Below, one piece after another: positions 18,425-27,798 of a stretch of DNA of 64,000 bases. A model generated the notes under the pieces. That model saw only the letters and a list, made by a program, of their open reading frames with translations. It was not told the origin of the DNA and ran no database searches. Made by a program: the position numbers and the translations under genes. Location of the stretch: positions 1 through 64,000 of the forward strand of contig JBEDUN010000067.1 in the NCBI GenBank assembly GCA_040414675.1, read 5' to 3'. Positions within the stretch are counted from its first letter, which is position 1; each line of letters starts with the position of its first letter. This DNA is from JARBAU01 sp040414675 (GTDB taxonomy: Archaea; Thermoproteota; Nitrososphaeria; Nitrososphaerales; Nitrososphaeraceae).

Positions 18425-19170
18425 GTTTTCGTATTTGTATTGTGGGTGGAATTGGAAGAGAAGGGACCTGAGCTAGCAATCGTTGAAAATTTATCCGGGA
18501 ATTTTTTTATTATACCATTAACTAGAGCATCAGACATCATCATTGCCTGACCATGAATTTTGTCAAATGATGCAATATCATTTTGATAATTTCCAGTCAG
18601 TCGTGCAACCGCTTCTGATTTAGTTAAGGCTAGATGGTTATGCAACATGGTCATCAAATCTTGTTTTGACCAGCTAGGATTGGCACCTGCAAGAAAAGCT
18701 GCAATCTGATCTGCATTCTCATACCACTTTTTTTCGGCTGTCGCTGCTCCAGTGGTATTGCTATTCTTGGCGGCTTTCAGAAGATCTACAGCTCCCATAA
18801 TATGACCCTTGAGCAGGTCTGTCAGTTTGATCCCTGCAGCTTGGCCATAGAAGGGTTTGATTGCATTGCCAATATCTTCTTGGTTCTTAAGGAGTCTAGC
18901 TGAGACAATGTTAGTATCAGGTAAGCCAGCTAAATAGCTAATGATAAAATTCCTAGTGTAAATGATGTGATCTACCCAAAGATCCCTAAATGCTGCCTTG
19001 AGATTGTCAGCAGCGGTCACTGAAACTGGGTCTATTTTATGTGATTCGCTACTTGGCGACGGGATAGCCATAGCAGTTTGTAGTTGATTTCCATGTATAT
19101 TCGAAGTAATTCCGAAGAGTAGTGTCGCGAAAACGAAGTCAATCGTCCCGAAAGTACGTTTTTCTTTCAT
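18421..19170 (-). CDS. exported all-helical protein, conserved family of unknown role
   Basis: A 249-residue exported protein. After a signal peptide (about 1-36) the rest is predicted helical, with recurring conserved-looking blocks DLWVDHIIYTRNFIIS, LLKNQEDIGNAIKPFYG, LLKGHIMGAVDLLKAAK and MLHNHLALTKSEAVARL. Related proteins occur widely in bacteria and archaea and are sometimes mislabelled as enzymes. The regularly placed His (WVDHI, LKGHI, LHNHL, KIHGQ) could bind metal or haem in a helical bundle; this is inference. It is divergent from a SufR-like regulator with 112 bases between them, so the two may be functionally linked. A TATA-like ATTTATAATG lies about 25 bases before the ATG. Confidence 0.6.
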   Translation of the reverse strand: MKEKRTFGTIDFVFATLLFGITSNIHGNQLQTAMAIPSPSSESHKIDPVSVTAADNLKAAFRDLWVDHIIYTRNFIISYLAGLPDTNIVSARLLKNQEDIGNAIKPFYGQAAGIKLTDLLKGHIMGAVDLLKAAKNSNTTGAATAEKKWYENADQIAAFLAGANPSWSKQDLMTMLHNHLALTKSEAVARLTGNYQNDIASFDKIHGQAMMMSDALVNGIIKKFPDKFSTIASSGPFSSNSTHNTNTKT

Positions 19171-19282
19171 TAACTTGTCATGTATATTACCATTATAAAT
19201 ACTTTAGATACTGCAAAGTGTCTATAATCGTTCTGCACTAGAAACATTATATACACTATAATGTATTTAATATACAAAATAT

Positions 19283-19969
19283 TTGAGTGAAGCAAACGAA
19301 AACAATACAACATTTCTAGGGGAAACTAAGAAGTCTATCCTGGAGTTATTACTTGGGGGTCCAAAAACTTCAGGACAAATCGCAAAAGAACTCAAGATTC
19401 AAAGGAGTGCAGTTAGGATCCATTTAGATTCTATGCAAACACAAAAGACAGTAAAATCGTATTTTAAAATTGTACGCTTAGGTAGACCAATAAAATTATA
19501 CGAGCTAACCGAAAATGGTCGTGAGTTATTTCCAAGAAAATATGACCTTATCCTATCTCGCATAATTAATAAAATTGAAGAGACAGGAGGGCAAGAACAC
19601 TTAAAGAAAATAATTGGATCTGTGGCCGACGACATTGCAAAGGACATTAGAGAAAAAATAGGTAAAAGCGAAGGTCGAAAGAATTTGGAAGACTCTTTGA
19701 AAGTACTTAATTCTGTTTCAAATGAAATGGGTTTCGTGTCTTCAATTCGCAATGAGAATGATGCCGTTTCCTTGATTAGCAGAAATTGCATCTTGCATAA
19801 AGTAGCGATCAATAATCAAGACACAATATGTCACGGCTTTCATGATAGAATAATTCAAAAAACACTTGATGGAATAGCTAAAGTGGATGTCGATTTAAAA
19901 GAATGCATTGTATCTGGGGACAAGCATAGTAGACACTTAATTACAAACAAAATCCTTGATAGGTCATGA
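19283..19969 (+). CDS. ArsR/SufR-like regulator (COG2345 type)
   Basis: A 228-residue regulator. Residues 12-75 form a winged helix (LGGPKTSGQIAKELKIQRSA, then a GRPIKLYELTENGRELF wing). The C-terminal half has the cysteine arrangement of the SufR-like family: NCILHKVA, DTICHGFHD and ECIVSGDKHSRH, a pattern that in bacterial SufR carries an iron-sulfur cluster. So it probably senses Fe-S or redox state. It starts at TTG, and shares a short promoter region with the divergent exported helical protein, its most likely target. Confidence 0.7.
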   Translation: MSEANENNTTFLGETKKSILELLLGGPKTSGQIAKELKIQRSAVRIHLDSMQTQKTVKSYFKIVRLGRPIKLYELTENGRELFPRKYDLILSRIINKIEETGGQEHLKKIIGSVADDIAKDIREKIGKSEGRKNLEDSLKVLNSVSNEMGFVSSIRNENDAVSLISRNCILHKVAINNQDTICHGFHDRIIQKTLDGIAKVDVDLKECIVSGDKHSRHLITNKILDRS

Positions 19970-20506
19970 AATTTGGTATGTTTGTCGTAACAAGTGATCA
20001 ATATTATTTCTCATTGAAACGTCCTTAACTTGATCAAACCGATGAAGTAGAAAAAGCATTATTTCGAATCAGTAATAGCTTAAAGACCAAGTTTTATTAG
20101 GATAGTATCTAGGTAGAACTAGTGCTTTGTTCGAATTAAAGTGCTTTATGACTGCCTGCTTTAGTACTTTCTCATGTTCTTCGCAGATATCTCGACACAT
20201 AGTATCGATGTAATGCCGACTCCCAGATGAGCCAGAATAGTTTAGCATCAGCAATAGTAGAATAAACAAGCTGTACGATAGCAGTCACTAAAGCAGTAGG
20301 ATCATATCTTAACGAAATTGATTATTATAGATTTACGAAAAATCTTTCTCAAGATTAATCTTAATCGTCATCGTCTTCTTTTAACGTACACCTTACTTTC
20401 TTACCTATCCAATCCTTAAAAAAATACAACTTTTCGTCTGTCAGTCTGTTGTCGGCAGGAAATATCTATCTCTCTTTCTCAGTTATCTTCTTTATTGTAC
20501 GTGCCG
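19970..20506. other. intergenic, one weak ORF
   Basis: A 66-codon minus-strand frame (20069-20269) with a RHYIDTMCRDICEEHEKVL segment may be a gene fragment, but nothing supports it beyond composition. Otherwise empty. Confidence 0.35.
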
Positions 20507-21035
20507 TTAGAATTCTAGTTCTGCTTTCACCTTTGCCATAGTATCGAATAGGGCCTTGTATTGTGAGACTGCGGCCCAAACGCCCTCTTGTGTATAACAA
20601 TGAGTAAATATTTCGCTAAGAACACGTGCTATATTCTCTCTCATTATTTCATTAAGATCCTCGCTTACTATCTCCTTTTACACCTGTTACATAATCGCCC
20701 GCACTATCAATAACGCCATCTAGTTTGTTCTACTTCCCTGTCTGGCTAGTACAGGTCTTGTTGTATTTCTAAATATCTTCCAGGTTAATTGCCTTGACCG
20801 TAATCCTGTCTTTTTCTGAAATTCCGAAATATGACTCCATTATGTCGTGTGTAACAATCTAGTATGGGTGGAATAGAATATTTGGATCTTTTATATCCAG
20901 AGATACTAATTCAAACTTCATCCCACCTGACCGACCTGCTGCCATAACTGTGGTAAGAGAGAACGATATGAAAGAAGTCATTGTTATATTTTCCGTGGTA
21001 ACTCTAACAACGATCTTCTGACCTTAAATTTTAGT
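20507..21035 (-). pseudogene. decayed gene with three in-frame TAGs and a frameshift
   Basis: On the minus strand a coding-like sequence begins near 21035 (KIVVRVTTENITMTSF), with an in-frame TAA at its very start, and continues AAGRSGGMKFELVSLDI and DPNILFHPY. It is then interrupted by TAG three times (after HPY, after NLEDI and after SQTGK). A frameshift near 20690 leads into EDLNEIMRENIARVLSEIF and YTQEGVWAAVSQYKALF, ending at TAA 20507. All interrupted pieces read like a normal soluble or secreted protein of about 170 residues. I do not recognise the family. Confidence 0.55.
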
Positions 21036-21756
21036 AACATTTCTTATTGTATTTCCTAATCACTTCGACCTATTCTTCCAATTCAATATCGGATCGAAGT
21101 CTAGATTACTATCCAGATAATGGGTCAAGTCTTATGCCACCACCGTACGGCAACTTGGTAGATAGTTTATCTACTCCCTGCGACAAAGCTTATGCAAGTT
21201 TCTTAGATTCTGACGTGAACATGTCACAGTGATCTGTTAGTAAAAATTCTGCAAAATATCATGTTAACAAAAATAGACAAGTCCAGCATAAAATTATATA
21301 ATTGAAATGTTGTAAAACCACAACCACATAAAATTGACAAATCGGAGGTCATTTGTATTACAATATATAATGAAAGACAGAGATTGCTCCCTGGCACGGA
21401 TGATAATTCTGGTATGTTACATAGTTCCCCATTAATATTTTTTGGGATTGAGGTTGGTCGGTAAATTTCAGATGCATCTGCTAAGTCATTCATATACCTG
21501 AAAGATTGTCTGATTTATTTATTGTATCTGGCCTATCTTAAGCTAATCCACGATATAGATTCATATTGGAAACGATATTATCTGAAGCGACGTACGGTAG
21601 CGAGTCTATGAATTCTATCCATTAGATATTGCAAATCTAAGCTATTTAATTATCTGATGGACCTTTAACTAATCCTAAGAACTCTAAATGAATAAATCTA
21701 CGTAATTTAATCTAGGTCTATACTTGCAATAAATATATAGACAGCAGCATAAAATT
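21036..21756. other. intergenic with two doubtful frames
   Basis: A plus-strand frame at 21047-21232 and a minus-strand frame at 21224-21493 are open but lack coding character. A TATA-like AATAAATATATAG at 21729-21741 precedes the structured element that follows. Confidence 0.4.
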
Positions 21757-21865
21757 TAATGAAGGTTGGTTGGAATTATCAATCCTTCTGCTTTAGTTGT
21801 CCTATACAACTTTTTCAGAGGTGATGACCTAAAAGGAGAATAGGCCTACAGGCCAACCTTCATTA
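21757..21865 (+). ncRNA. candidate structured small RNA
   Basis: A 109-base element closed by a 13-bp perfect stem: TAATGAAGGTTGG at 21757-21769 pairs with CCAACCTTCATTA at 21853-21865. Two further G-T pairs extend it inward. The inside can form AGTTGT-CCTAT-ACAACT and AGGT-GATG-ACCT hairpins. A TATA-like AATAAATATATAG at 21729-21741 is centred about 22 bases before the 5' arm, close to the archaeal promoter distance, so a plus-strand transcript would begin at the stem. A GTGATGA in the second hairpin resembles a box C/K-loop sequence, so a C/D or H/ACA guide relative is conceivable. There is no protein frame. A 13-bp stem is unlikely by chance. Confidence 0.5.
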
Positions 21866-22121
21866 TTTGGTATACTGAGAGAAGGAATCAAATAAAGCTG
21901 TTAGTTTTACTAATTAATATAATCAAGATAGTATATAGAGTTTTACTAATAGAAATCATTGGAATGGGCTAAAGTATGTAATTATCAAATTCGTCGTGCA
22001 AATTTCCTTATAAGTTGAGATTACAACTAGAAGTAGTAGGATCAACTGTTCGCTTGATTAAAATTAGCACCTCAATAAGTTACTTTAAAAGTAATTCCTC
22101 ACCTAACTCTCGTTCAAATTT

Positions 22122-22898
22122 TCACTTTACATTGATAATGAATCTAGCTGTATCCGGAACAACTGGTGAAAACAAAACGTCGTATATTGTGACTGCCGCT
22201 TCATATCTACCAGAACTTGGAAATATGTACATCGCCTGTTCTACACCTCCATTAGAATGAAGGCCCTGCTTAAATAGTGCCTTATTGTTCTTGCTGATAG
22301 TATTGTTGTCATCGAACAAGGTAAATTCATAGTCAATATGTTTCTGATTTCTATTAGTTTTTTGGTTGATAAAGTTAATCAAAAAATGTGTCTCTTTATC
22401 TACCTTTGCTTTAGTAGGCTGTTGAGTCAATTCAATGTTGACATTATTTTTCATATTTTGGGAAACAATGGTACTGTTGGTATCATCTGACACTGAGATT
22501 GTACCCTTCATCCATGGATAGTTCGGAGATGAATATTCATAAATTCCATCGTTATCAAATTTGTATGAAAAATTCCCATTATGTGGTATTAATCCAGATT
22601 CAGCTATCTGTAGTGTTGCTGCAGAACTACGGTTGTCGCTAATACTGGAAAGAATAATCTTATGCGAAATATCATCAGTATTATACCATTTTACAATCTT
22701 TCCTGGCTTGGTCAAGTAATAGTTTGAATCGAAATAGCTTGGACTAGTTCTCTCACTTGCGCCAGGAAGAATTGTAATAATATTATCAGCAAGAGCCTTA
22801 GTAGGTACGAGTACAATAAAGCATAAAGCAGGTACCATTAAGAAGCATACTGCAAATTGCCTAGCAGTGGAGGATGAGTTCCCACGTTTATACATCAT
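22122..22898 (-). CDS. exported cupredoxin-like protein with degenerate copper site
   Basis: A 258-residue exported protein. A signal peptide (about 12-37) is followed by a plastocyanin-like domain (about 40-137): PGKIVKWYNTDDISHKIIL provides the first His ligand position (H79). The second ligand loop, normally CxxHxxM, reads YSSPNYPWMKGTI (122-134), with Ser for Cys and Tyr for His, so a type 1 copper site looks lost. The C-terminal domain (about 150-258) is a separate beta-sandwich that resembles the C-terminal half of the protein at 30547-31326. Probably a structural or binding role at the cell surface. A TATA-like box about 27 bases upstream fits leaderless expression. Confidence 0.65.
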   Translation of the reverse strand: MMYKRGNSSSTARQFAVCFLMVPALCFIVLVPTKALADNIITILPGASERTSPSYFDSNYYLTKPGKIVKWYNTDDISHKIILSSISDNRSSAATLQIAESGLIPHNGNFSYKFDNDGIYEYSSPNYPWMKGTISVSDDTNSTIVSQNMKNNVNIELTQQPTKAKVDKETHFLINFINQKTNRNQKHIDYEFTLFDDNNTISKNNKALFKQGLHSNGGVEQAMYIFPSSGRYEAAVTIYDVLFSPVVPDTARFIINVK

Positions 22899-23605
22899 GA
22901 AACTTTGTTGGCTAGATTTAACTTAAAAATATAGCTAGAGAGGATTTGCTACCAGACTTGGCCACTAAAACTACTTGTCAATTTCTAGTGAGACTCAACA
23001 ATATAGACATTGGATAATCTATGAATTCGACTACGAAAAATATTGGTAAATTCATAGCCTGAGGAATATGCGTAGATGGTGTAGCCCCAAAGCGATTTGC
23101 AAGAACGAAGCAAGTTTGCAAACTTCTTCTAGGGTTTCCATCCAACACTAACCATTGCCAGATGTAAGTTATATAACTTGGAACACGTTTTCAAGAGGGA
23201 GAGAGGGGTAGAAAAAAATGTCAAGATTTGATTACCTCAGTTTTCTTATTTCTATTCAGTTAACAGATTATAGTTAGAACAACAAGAATAATTGGAGTCT
23301 GATTCTGTCCTTAATATTTCAAAACATCTGTGATAGGACATGATTGTAGGATTAAGAGAAATTTCATTTTACACTCAAATATCTTCTAATCCGTCTAAGT
23401 TCAAGTTAAGCATGGTGCATGGAATTTCCTCGAATTCAATGTAATTCGGATCAATGCTAATGAAGTTAATATTTACGAGTCAGAACTAATGACAGCATAA
23501 GAAATGAATTAGTGCAAGCTTGTATTGAATTTAAATGGTCGAGTACGGTAATCAAGTTCAGCACTATTTGTCAATTAGTTATTGTTTAGCACTACCACTT
23601 GGACC
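22899..23605. other. 707-base intergenic region
   Basis: No ORF supported. It contains the palindrome AAGTTTGCAAACTT at 23112-23125, flanked by GAAG and CTTC, with outer short complementary pieces (GATGG near 23075 and CCATC near 23140), so a small folded RNA is possible. Low confidence. Confidence 0.4.
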
Positions 23606-24451
23606 TTATCTTGAAAAGTTCTTCTTTATCATAGTTCTGAACTCAATGTCAGAAAGGTCTTTTCGCGCACGTAATAAGACATCCGCATCGTCTCCGACTG
23701 TATATCGTAGATGAGGATTTTCCGAGGAAACAGCTTCTAATATTACCTTTGCTACTTCTTGTGGATGCAGTGAAGTAGGACTTGCCATCATTGTCTTAAA
23801 TCTGTTATCAAGATTTTGGGTTAGCGAAAAGTAAGGAGATTTTGGGTCTTGGCCTTTTTTTGCGGAAATGCTAGAATTAATAATATTAGTTCTGATTACA
23901 CCAGGTTCGATTATAATCACTCTAATCCCGAACGGCTCTAGCTCAAATGCAATAGATTCGCTTAATCCTTCCAATGCAAATTTAGTACTATGATATGCAG
24001 ACAGTACAGGTAGACCTATTCGTCCTCCTACTGAACTAACGTTTACTATTTTGCCAGACCTTTGTTTTCTCATTACAGGTAAAACTTGCTGAGTTACTCG
24101 TACTACACCAAAAAAATTTGTTTCAAATTGTGCTTTTATCTCTTCCATTGACATGTCTTCAACAGATCCAAAAAGTCCATAGCCTGCATTATTGACTAGG
24201 ACGTCGATTCTCTTCTCTGCAGTTACTATTTTGGTTATTGCATCTCTAACAGATCCATCGTCACTAACATCGAGCTGAATAACATGTAATGGCAGATTAT
24301 CTTTATTGGCAATTTCTCTTATGTTTTTTGATTTATCCAAATTTCGCATTGAAGCATAAGTCTTAAATCCAGCGTTCGATAGCATGACGGCAGTTTCAAG
24401 TCCTATACCGCTAGAGCTACCCGTTACTAGAGCGACCTTTTCATTTTGCAT
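23606..24451 (-). CDS. short-chain dehydrogenase/reductase
   Basis: A classical SDR of about 281 residues that uses NAD(P) for an oxidation or reduction of an alcohol or carbonyl. It shows the TGSSSGIG cofactor motif close to the N-terminus, NNAG, the catalytic Ser (NVSSVGG) and YxxxK (YHSTK), and a PGVIRT motif after the active site. I prefer ATG 24451 to the longer TTG start at 24532, because a TATA-like GTATATA at about 24474-24480 lies 24-29 bases ahead of it and the extra 27 residues do not belong to the fold. The substrate is unknown. A decayed SDR lies at 26409-26910. Confidence 0.8.
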   Translation of the reverse strand: MQNEKVALVTGSSSGIGLETAVMLSNAGFKTYASMRNLDKSKNIREIANKDNLPLHVIQLDVSDDGSVRDAITKIVTAEKRIDVLVNNAGYGLFGSVEDMSMEEIKAQFETNFFGVVRVTQQVLPVMRKQRSGKIVNVSSVGGRIGLPVLSAYHSTKFALEGLSESIAFELEPFGIRVIIIEPGVIRTNIINSSISAKKGQDPKSPYFSLTQNLDNRFKTMMASPTSLHPQEVAKVILEAVSSENPHLRYTVGDDADVLLRARKDLSDIEFRTMIKKNFSR

Positions 24452-24818
24452 ATCCGTAATAGCAAGCTCACTTGTATATACTTTGGTTATAGTAAAGACT
24501 GGAGGCAATTCCAACACTTTGAGGGTTGTCAATGATCTTGCATGTATTTTGCGACAACAATTTCTATAGACGAAGGAAAATTGACCTAGACTTCACCATA
24601 TACTGTAACTCGATCTATACAATTTCAATGAAATAATCTAATTAAACAGTCGTTCCCAAACGATTATTCAACTTCTATTTAACTCATAAATTATGGGGAA
24701 ATAATATTATCAAATAGTCTGACCATCCGCCGATCGCTAAGCGTATTGTCTACACTTATTCTCATCAAAAAAACTACCTAGGACTTCTATACGATTATTA
24801 TACAGAGATCACTTTATA

Positions 24819-25622
24819 ATGTCCATGCAAAACATATCGTCAATTTTTTATTTATTTGTACTAATGATTCTAAGTATAAGTTTAGTCTATATACTGCAGA
24901 CATATCTTCCTAAGCCAACACTTAATTCAGTTCTGGCTGCTGGGACTGCGGAAGGAAAGGCGAGCAACCAAATGAGAAAGATGCAAGTGCTCTTTTCCCC
25001 TATTGGACCTGAATTTAGCAAACAATTGCTGAAACAAACAAGAGCCAACACGAATAATTTACTTCCCCAACACTTAATCCAAATCGGTTCTCCAGTACAA
25101 GGAAATTTGTCTGCACCGATTACAATTGTGGAATTTGGGGATTTTCAATGTGGATTCTGTGATAGATTTGCAAAAGAAACCGAACCAAAGATTAACGAAA
25201 CTTATATTCAAACCGGAAAAGTCAATATGATATTTAAAAATTTCGTAACCCACGGTCCTGACTCGAACACAGCGGCTATAGCTGCACAATGTACTAATGA
25301 TCAGGGAAAGTTTTGGAATTTTTATAACATATTATACAAAAATCAAGGAGAAGAAAATAGTGGATGGGCTAGCGCAAACAATTTGAAAAGGCTCTCGTTA
25401 CTAGTATCTGGATTGAAAGCCCAGAGATTTAATGCATGTCTTGATGGTAATAAATACAAGTCATTGTCGGAAAGAGATAACACTCTAGCATTTGCTTCAG
25501 GGCTTCAAGGAACACCTTCATTTGTAATAGAAAAAAGTGATGGAACAGATAGAGAAACATTGCTCGGCGCGTATCCCTTTCCGGCATTCCAGGCAATAAT
25601 CGATAAGAAGTTGAATGGATAA
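24819..25622 (+). CDS. DsbA-family thiol-disulfide oxidoreductase, membrane-anchored
   Basis: A 267-residue thioredoxin-fold protein facing outward. One N-terminal helix (about 9-29) anchors it. The domain starts at about 95: ITIVEFGDFQ precedes the redox centre C111-G-F-C114, and the cis-Pro loop is GTPSFVI near 228-234. A helical insertion between them is typical of DsbA/BdbD. It probably introduces or isomerises disulfides in exported proteins. The next gene, ten bases downstream, encodes a membrane protein with its own CxxC, a likely electron partner. A TATA-like ATTATTATAC at 24793-24802 fits a leaderless ATG. Confidence 0.8.
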   Translation: MSMQNISSIFYLFVLMILSISLVYILQTYLPKPTLNSVLAAGTAEGKASNQMRKMQVLFSPIGPEFSKQLLKQTRANTNNLLPQHLIQIGSPVQGNLSAPITIVEFGDFQCGFCDRFAKETEPKINETYIQTGKVNMIFKNFVTHGPDSNTAAIAAQCTNDQGKFWNFYNILYKNQGEENSGWASANNLKRLSLLVSGLKAQRFNACLDGNKYKSLSERDNTLAFASGLQGTPSFVIEKSDGTDRETLLGAYPFPAFQAIIDKKLNG

Positions 25623-25631
25623 ACTATATCT

Positions 25632-26207
25632 ATGAACTCAGATAAAAGAAAGATTGATCTATGGATTAGCGAGTCCACTCGCATTTGTTGGTGGTTAAGG
25701 ATGAAACTATCTAGCATCATCAATGCGATAAGTATGGTTTTTTTCTTGAACTGGGTGTACATTGCGTTGACGGGTATAATATCTTCGGTGTTCTGGGTTA
25801 TTTTCTGCACCTTTGATCAGCTGCTCTTTTTTTCGCCAGTTGTGGTATTTTATTTACCTAGTGATGCGGTAGTTGGATTCATTCTCTCGACTATAATATC
25901 TATTCTATTGGGTATAGTTATAAGCATGAATCTATACCTATTGAGACATGCTAAAGGTTTGAGGACAAGTACAGCATCGCTGTTCTCTGGTTCTGCTATA
26001 GGTGTTTTTTCGAGCACATGTGTTAGCTGCTCATCTGCTGGATTACTACTAGTTTCTACTTTTGGCAGCTTAGGTATAGCAGCATCTTCATTCATATCTA
26101 ATTACCAAATCCCTCTTAGGCTAATGTCTATGGTTCTGTTGATTTGGGCATTATATTCGATAAGTAGTACCATAACAAAGGGCTGCACAATAAACAAGAA
26201 ATTTTAA
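25632..26207 (+). CDS. membrane protein with periplasmic-side CxxC, DsbA partner
   Basis: A 191-residue membrane protein with about five hydrophobic stretches (27-60, 64-100, 115-127, 133-150, 160-180). C130-V-S-C133 sits in SSTCVSCSS at the end of a helix, a position suited to a thiol-disulfide relay. The gene follows the DsbA-type gene by ten bases, so co-expression is nearly certain. I infer a DsbB/CcdA-like role (reoxidising or reducing DsbA), although it does not resemble either in length or sequence closely enough to name it. Confidence 0.6.
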   Translation: MNSDKRKIDLWISESTRICWWLRMKLSSIINAISMVFFLNWVYIALTGIISSVFWVIFCTFDQLLFFSPVVVFYLPSDAVVGFILSTIISILLGIVISMNLYLLRHAKGLRTSTASLFSGSAIGVFSSTCVSCSSAGLLLVSTFGSLGIAASSFISNYQIPLRLMSMVLLIWALYSISSTITKGCTINKKF

Positions 26208-26408
26208 TTGATAAACACAATTGGTTTATTGGGTATTAATTAATATTTACTATACTGAGGAACATCATACCAAAAATTCCCGAACAGTGCAAACAAATAT
26301 CTACTCAAATTTGCGGCCTCATCGAAATTACAACGACTAGAGTATTAGTTTAATCAACACAATCAATTTTGGAGATATTATGTCGTATCACAAATAGAGT
26401 CTGTGTAT
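26208..26408. other. intergenic
   Basis: Spacer ahead of the SDR remnant. Nothing recognised. Confidence 0.35.
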
Positions 26409-26910
26409 GGAATAGGCATTGCAGTGAATGGCAATGTTGTGGACAGGAATGATATATATCGCTGTTTAAGATGATAGTAGAAACCATTGGTGGTATCAAT
26501 GTGTTAGTAAGCTATGTAGGCAAAATACCCCTTTAAGTTATTGAATGCTCTGATTTAGATCTTTTGATAATGATATTAATATGGACCTTAGTGGGTAATT
26601 TGTTGTTCCTGGACAAGTTACTACGCGTGTGATGCCTTGAGGATGAATTGTAGTTTCCTAAAGCTTTGTTATTCCAGCGGCTTTTCCAACCTATGATCCA
26701 CATATTTCTTCGAGGGCAGGAGTAGAAGGGCTAGTTCGAGTATTTGCTAATGAACTAAGAGATCGAAAATATCACAGTCAATGGTGTACATCATTACCAT
26801 CCCAGCCTATCCCTGATCTGCTATCGGGATTCATAAATATCGAATATTATCAAGACATTCTTGTTCCGGTCAATACACCTCTGATTAAGAATCTAATCTC
26901 CATCATCTAG
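26409..26910 (+). pseudogene. decayed short-chain dehydrogenase
   Basis: SDR landmarks appear in order but in different frames with stops between them: a GIGIAV cofactor-motif remnant near 26409, GGINVLVSYVGKIPL (the NNAG region, with SYVG in its place) near 26485-26535, and SSRAGVEGLVRVFANELRD (the helix after the active site) near 26705-26763. The last is followed in another frame by NITVNGV, the normal continuation of that helix. A TAG at 26908 closes the final frame. Many indels and stops show an old pseudogene. It is not a copy of the SDR at 23606-24451, whose helix sequence differs. Confidence 0.65.
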
Positions 26911-27181
26911 CTGTTATTTAAGATGAATATATTCGGCTTTTGTTGAATACCTTCAATTAATTACCTGTCTACACAATTAATCAGTTCACAGATTTTTCAA
27001 GAGTTTTTAGATTAAGTTTGTACTAGCTAATGGATTGTGAGTACAATAGTAATTTATCTATAGGCCATGACACAGGGTATCGAATTATAATAATAGTATC
27101 AGAATATATTCCGGTAGGTCACAAAGATAGTGTATAAGCTGAAGATGTATAGTGAGGATAAAAGTAAAGGACAACCTAATA
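26911..27181. other. promoter region of the signalling cluster
   Basis: Spacer upstream of the first response regulator. A TATA-like TGTATAAG at 27131-27138 is the best promoter candidate. Confidence 0.35.
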
Positions 27182-27673
27182 ATGAGTGATATTTCTAGTA
27201 GAATTAACAAAAGTAACCGAGCTAAATCATCTGAAAATATTGACTCCACTTTGGAGAAGAAAAAACAAGATGGATTATACCTTACTCGCTTGGCTAGGCA
27301 AAATTATAGGACTATACTTATCGTAGATGACGAACCCGACATTACATATACTCTCAAACTAGCCTTGGAAAATAATAATGAGCAGTATAAAGTAAGTACA
27401 TATAACAATCCTCTCACGTTATTATCCGAGTTTATGCCTAATGTCTGTGATCTACTTCTAGTTGATATAAATATGCCATTTATGAACGGGTTTGAACTAT
27501 GCAAAAGGATTTTGGAAATAGACCTGAATGTGCGAATTTGTTTCATGTCAACCGGCGAGGTAAATCTCAGTGCACTTCGGGACATATATCCGAAAATAGG
27601 TGTGGGCTGTTTTATCAAGAAACCTATCTTGATAAAAAACCTAATAAAAATGGTGGAAGAAGAGTTAGAGTAA
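27182..27673 (+). CDS. response regulator, receiver-only
   Basis: A single receiver domain with an N-terminal basic extension of about 40 residues. The acidic pocket is VDDEPD, the phosphorylation Asp lies in LLLVDINMP (D95 from this start) and the conserved Lys in FIKKP. There is no output domain, so it would pass phosphate on or act by protein contact. I chose ATG 27182; a GTG at 27152 would add ten residues but lies too close to the TATA-like box. It is the first gene of a response regulator-histidine kinase-response regulator array. Confidence 0.8.
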   Translation: MSDISSRINKSNRAKSSENIDSTLEKKKQDGLYLTRLARQNYRTILIVDDEPDITYTLKLALENNNEQYKVSTYNNPLTLLSEFMPNVCDLLLVDINMPFMNGFELCKRILEIDLNVRICFMSTGEVNLSALRDIYPKIGVGCFIKKPILIKNLIKMVEEELE

Positions 27674-27759
27674 AGAATAAGAGATAATTGGATACGGAAC
27701 AGTATTGTACCTATAGCTTGTCCCTTTTTTCAGTATAGTTTCAAACACCAATCAAATAT

Positions 27760-27772
27760 TTTTATATAATGA
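27760..27772 (+). promoter_or_regulatory. TATA box for the histidine kinase
   Basis: TTTTATATAATG, 27-39 bases before ATG 27799, indicates that the kinase has its own promoter in addition to any read-through. Confidence 0.45.
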
Positions 27773-27798
27773 CTTGATTAGAAGTTCCGATAAATATA

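Noticed and set aside
20069..20269. Minus-strand 66-codon frame next to the pseudogene
   Set aside because: May be a fragment, but I cannot connect it to the neighbouring remnant or to a family.
21224..21493. Minus-strand 89-codon frame
   Set aside because: Unusual composition, no start context and no recognisable motif; kept out of the feature list.
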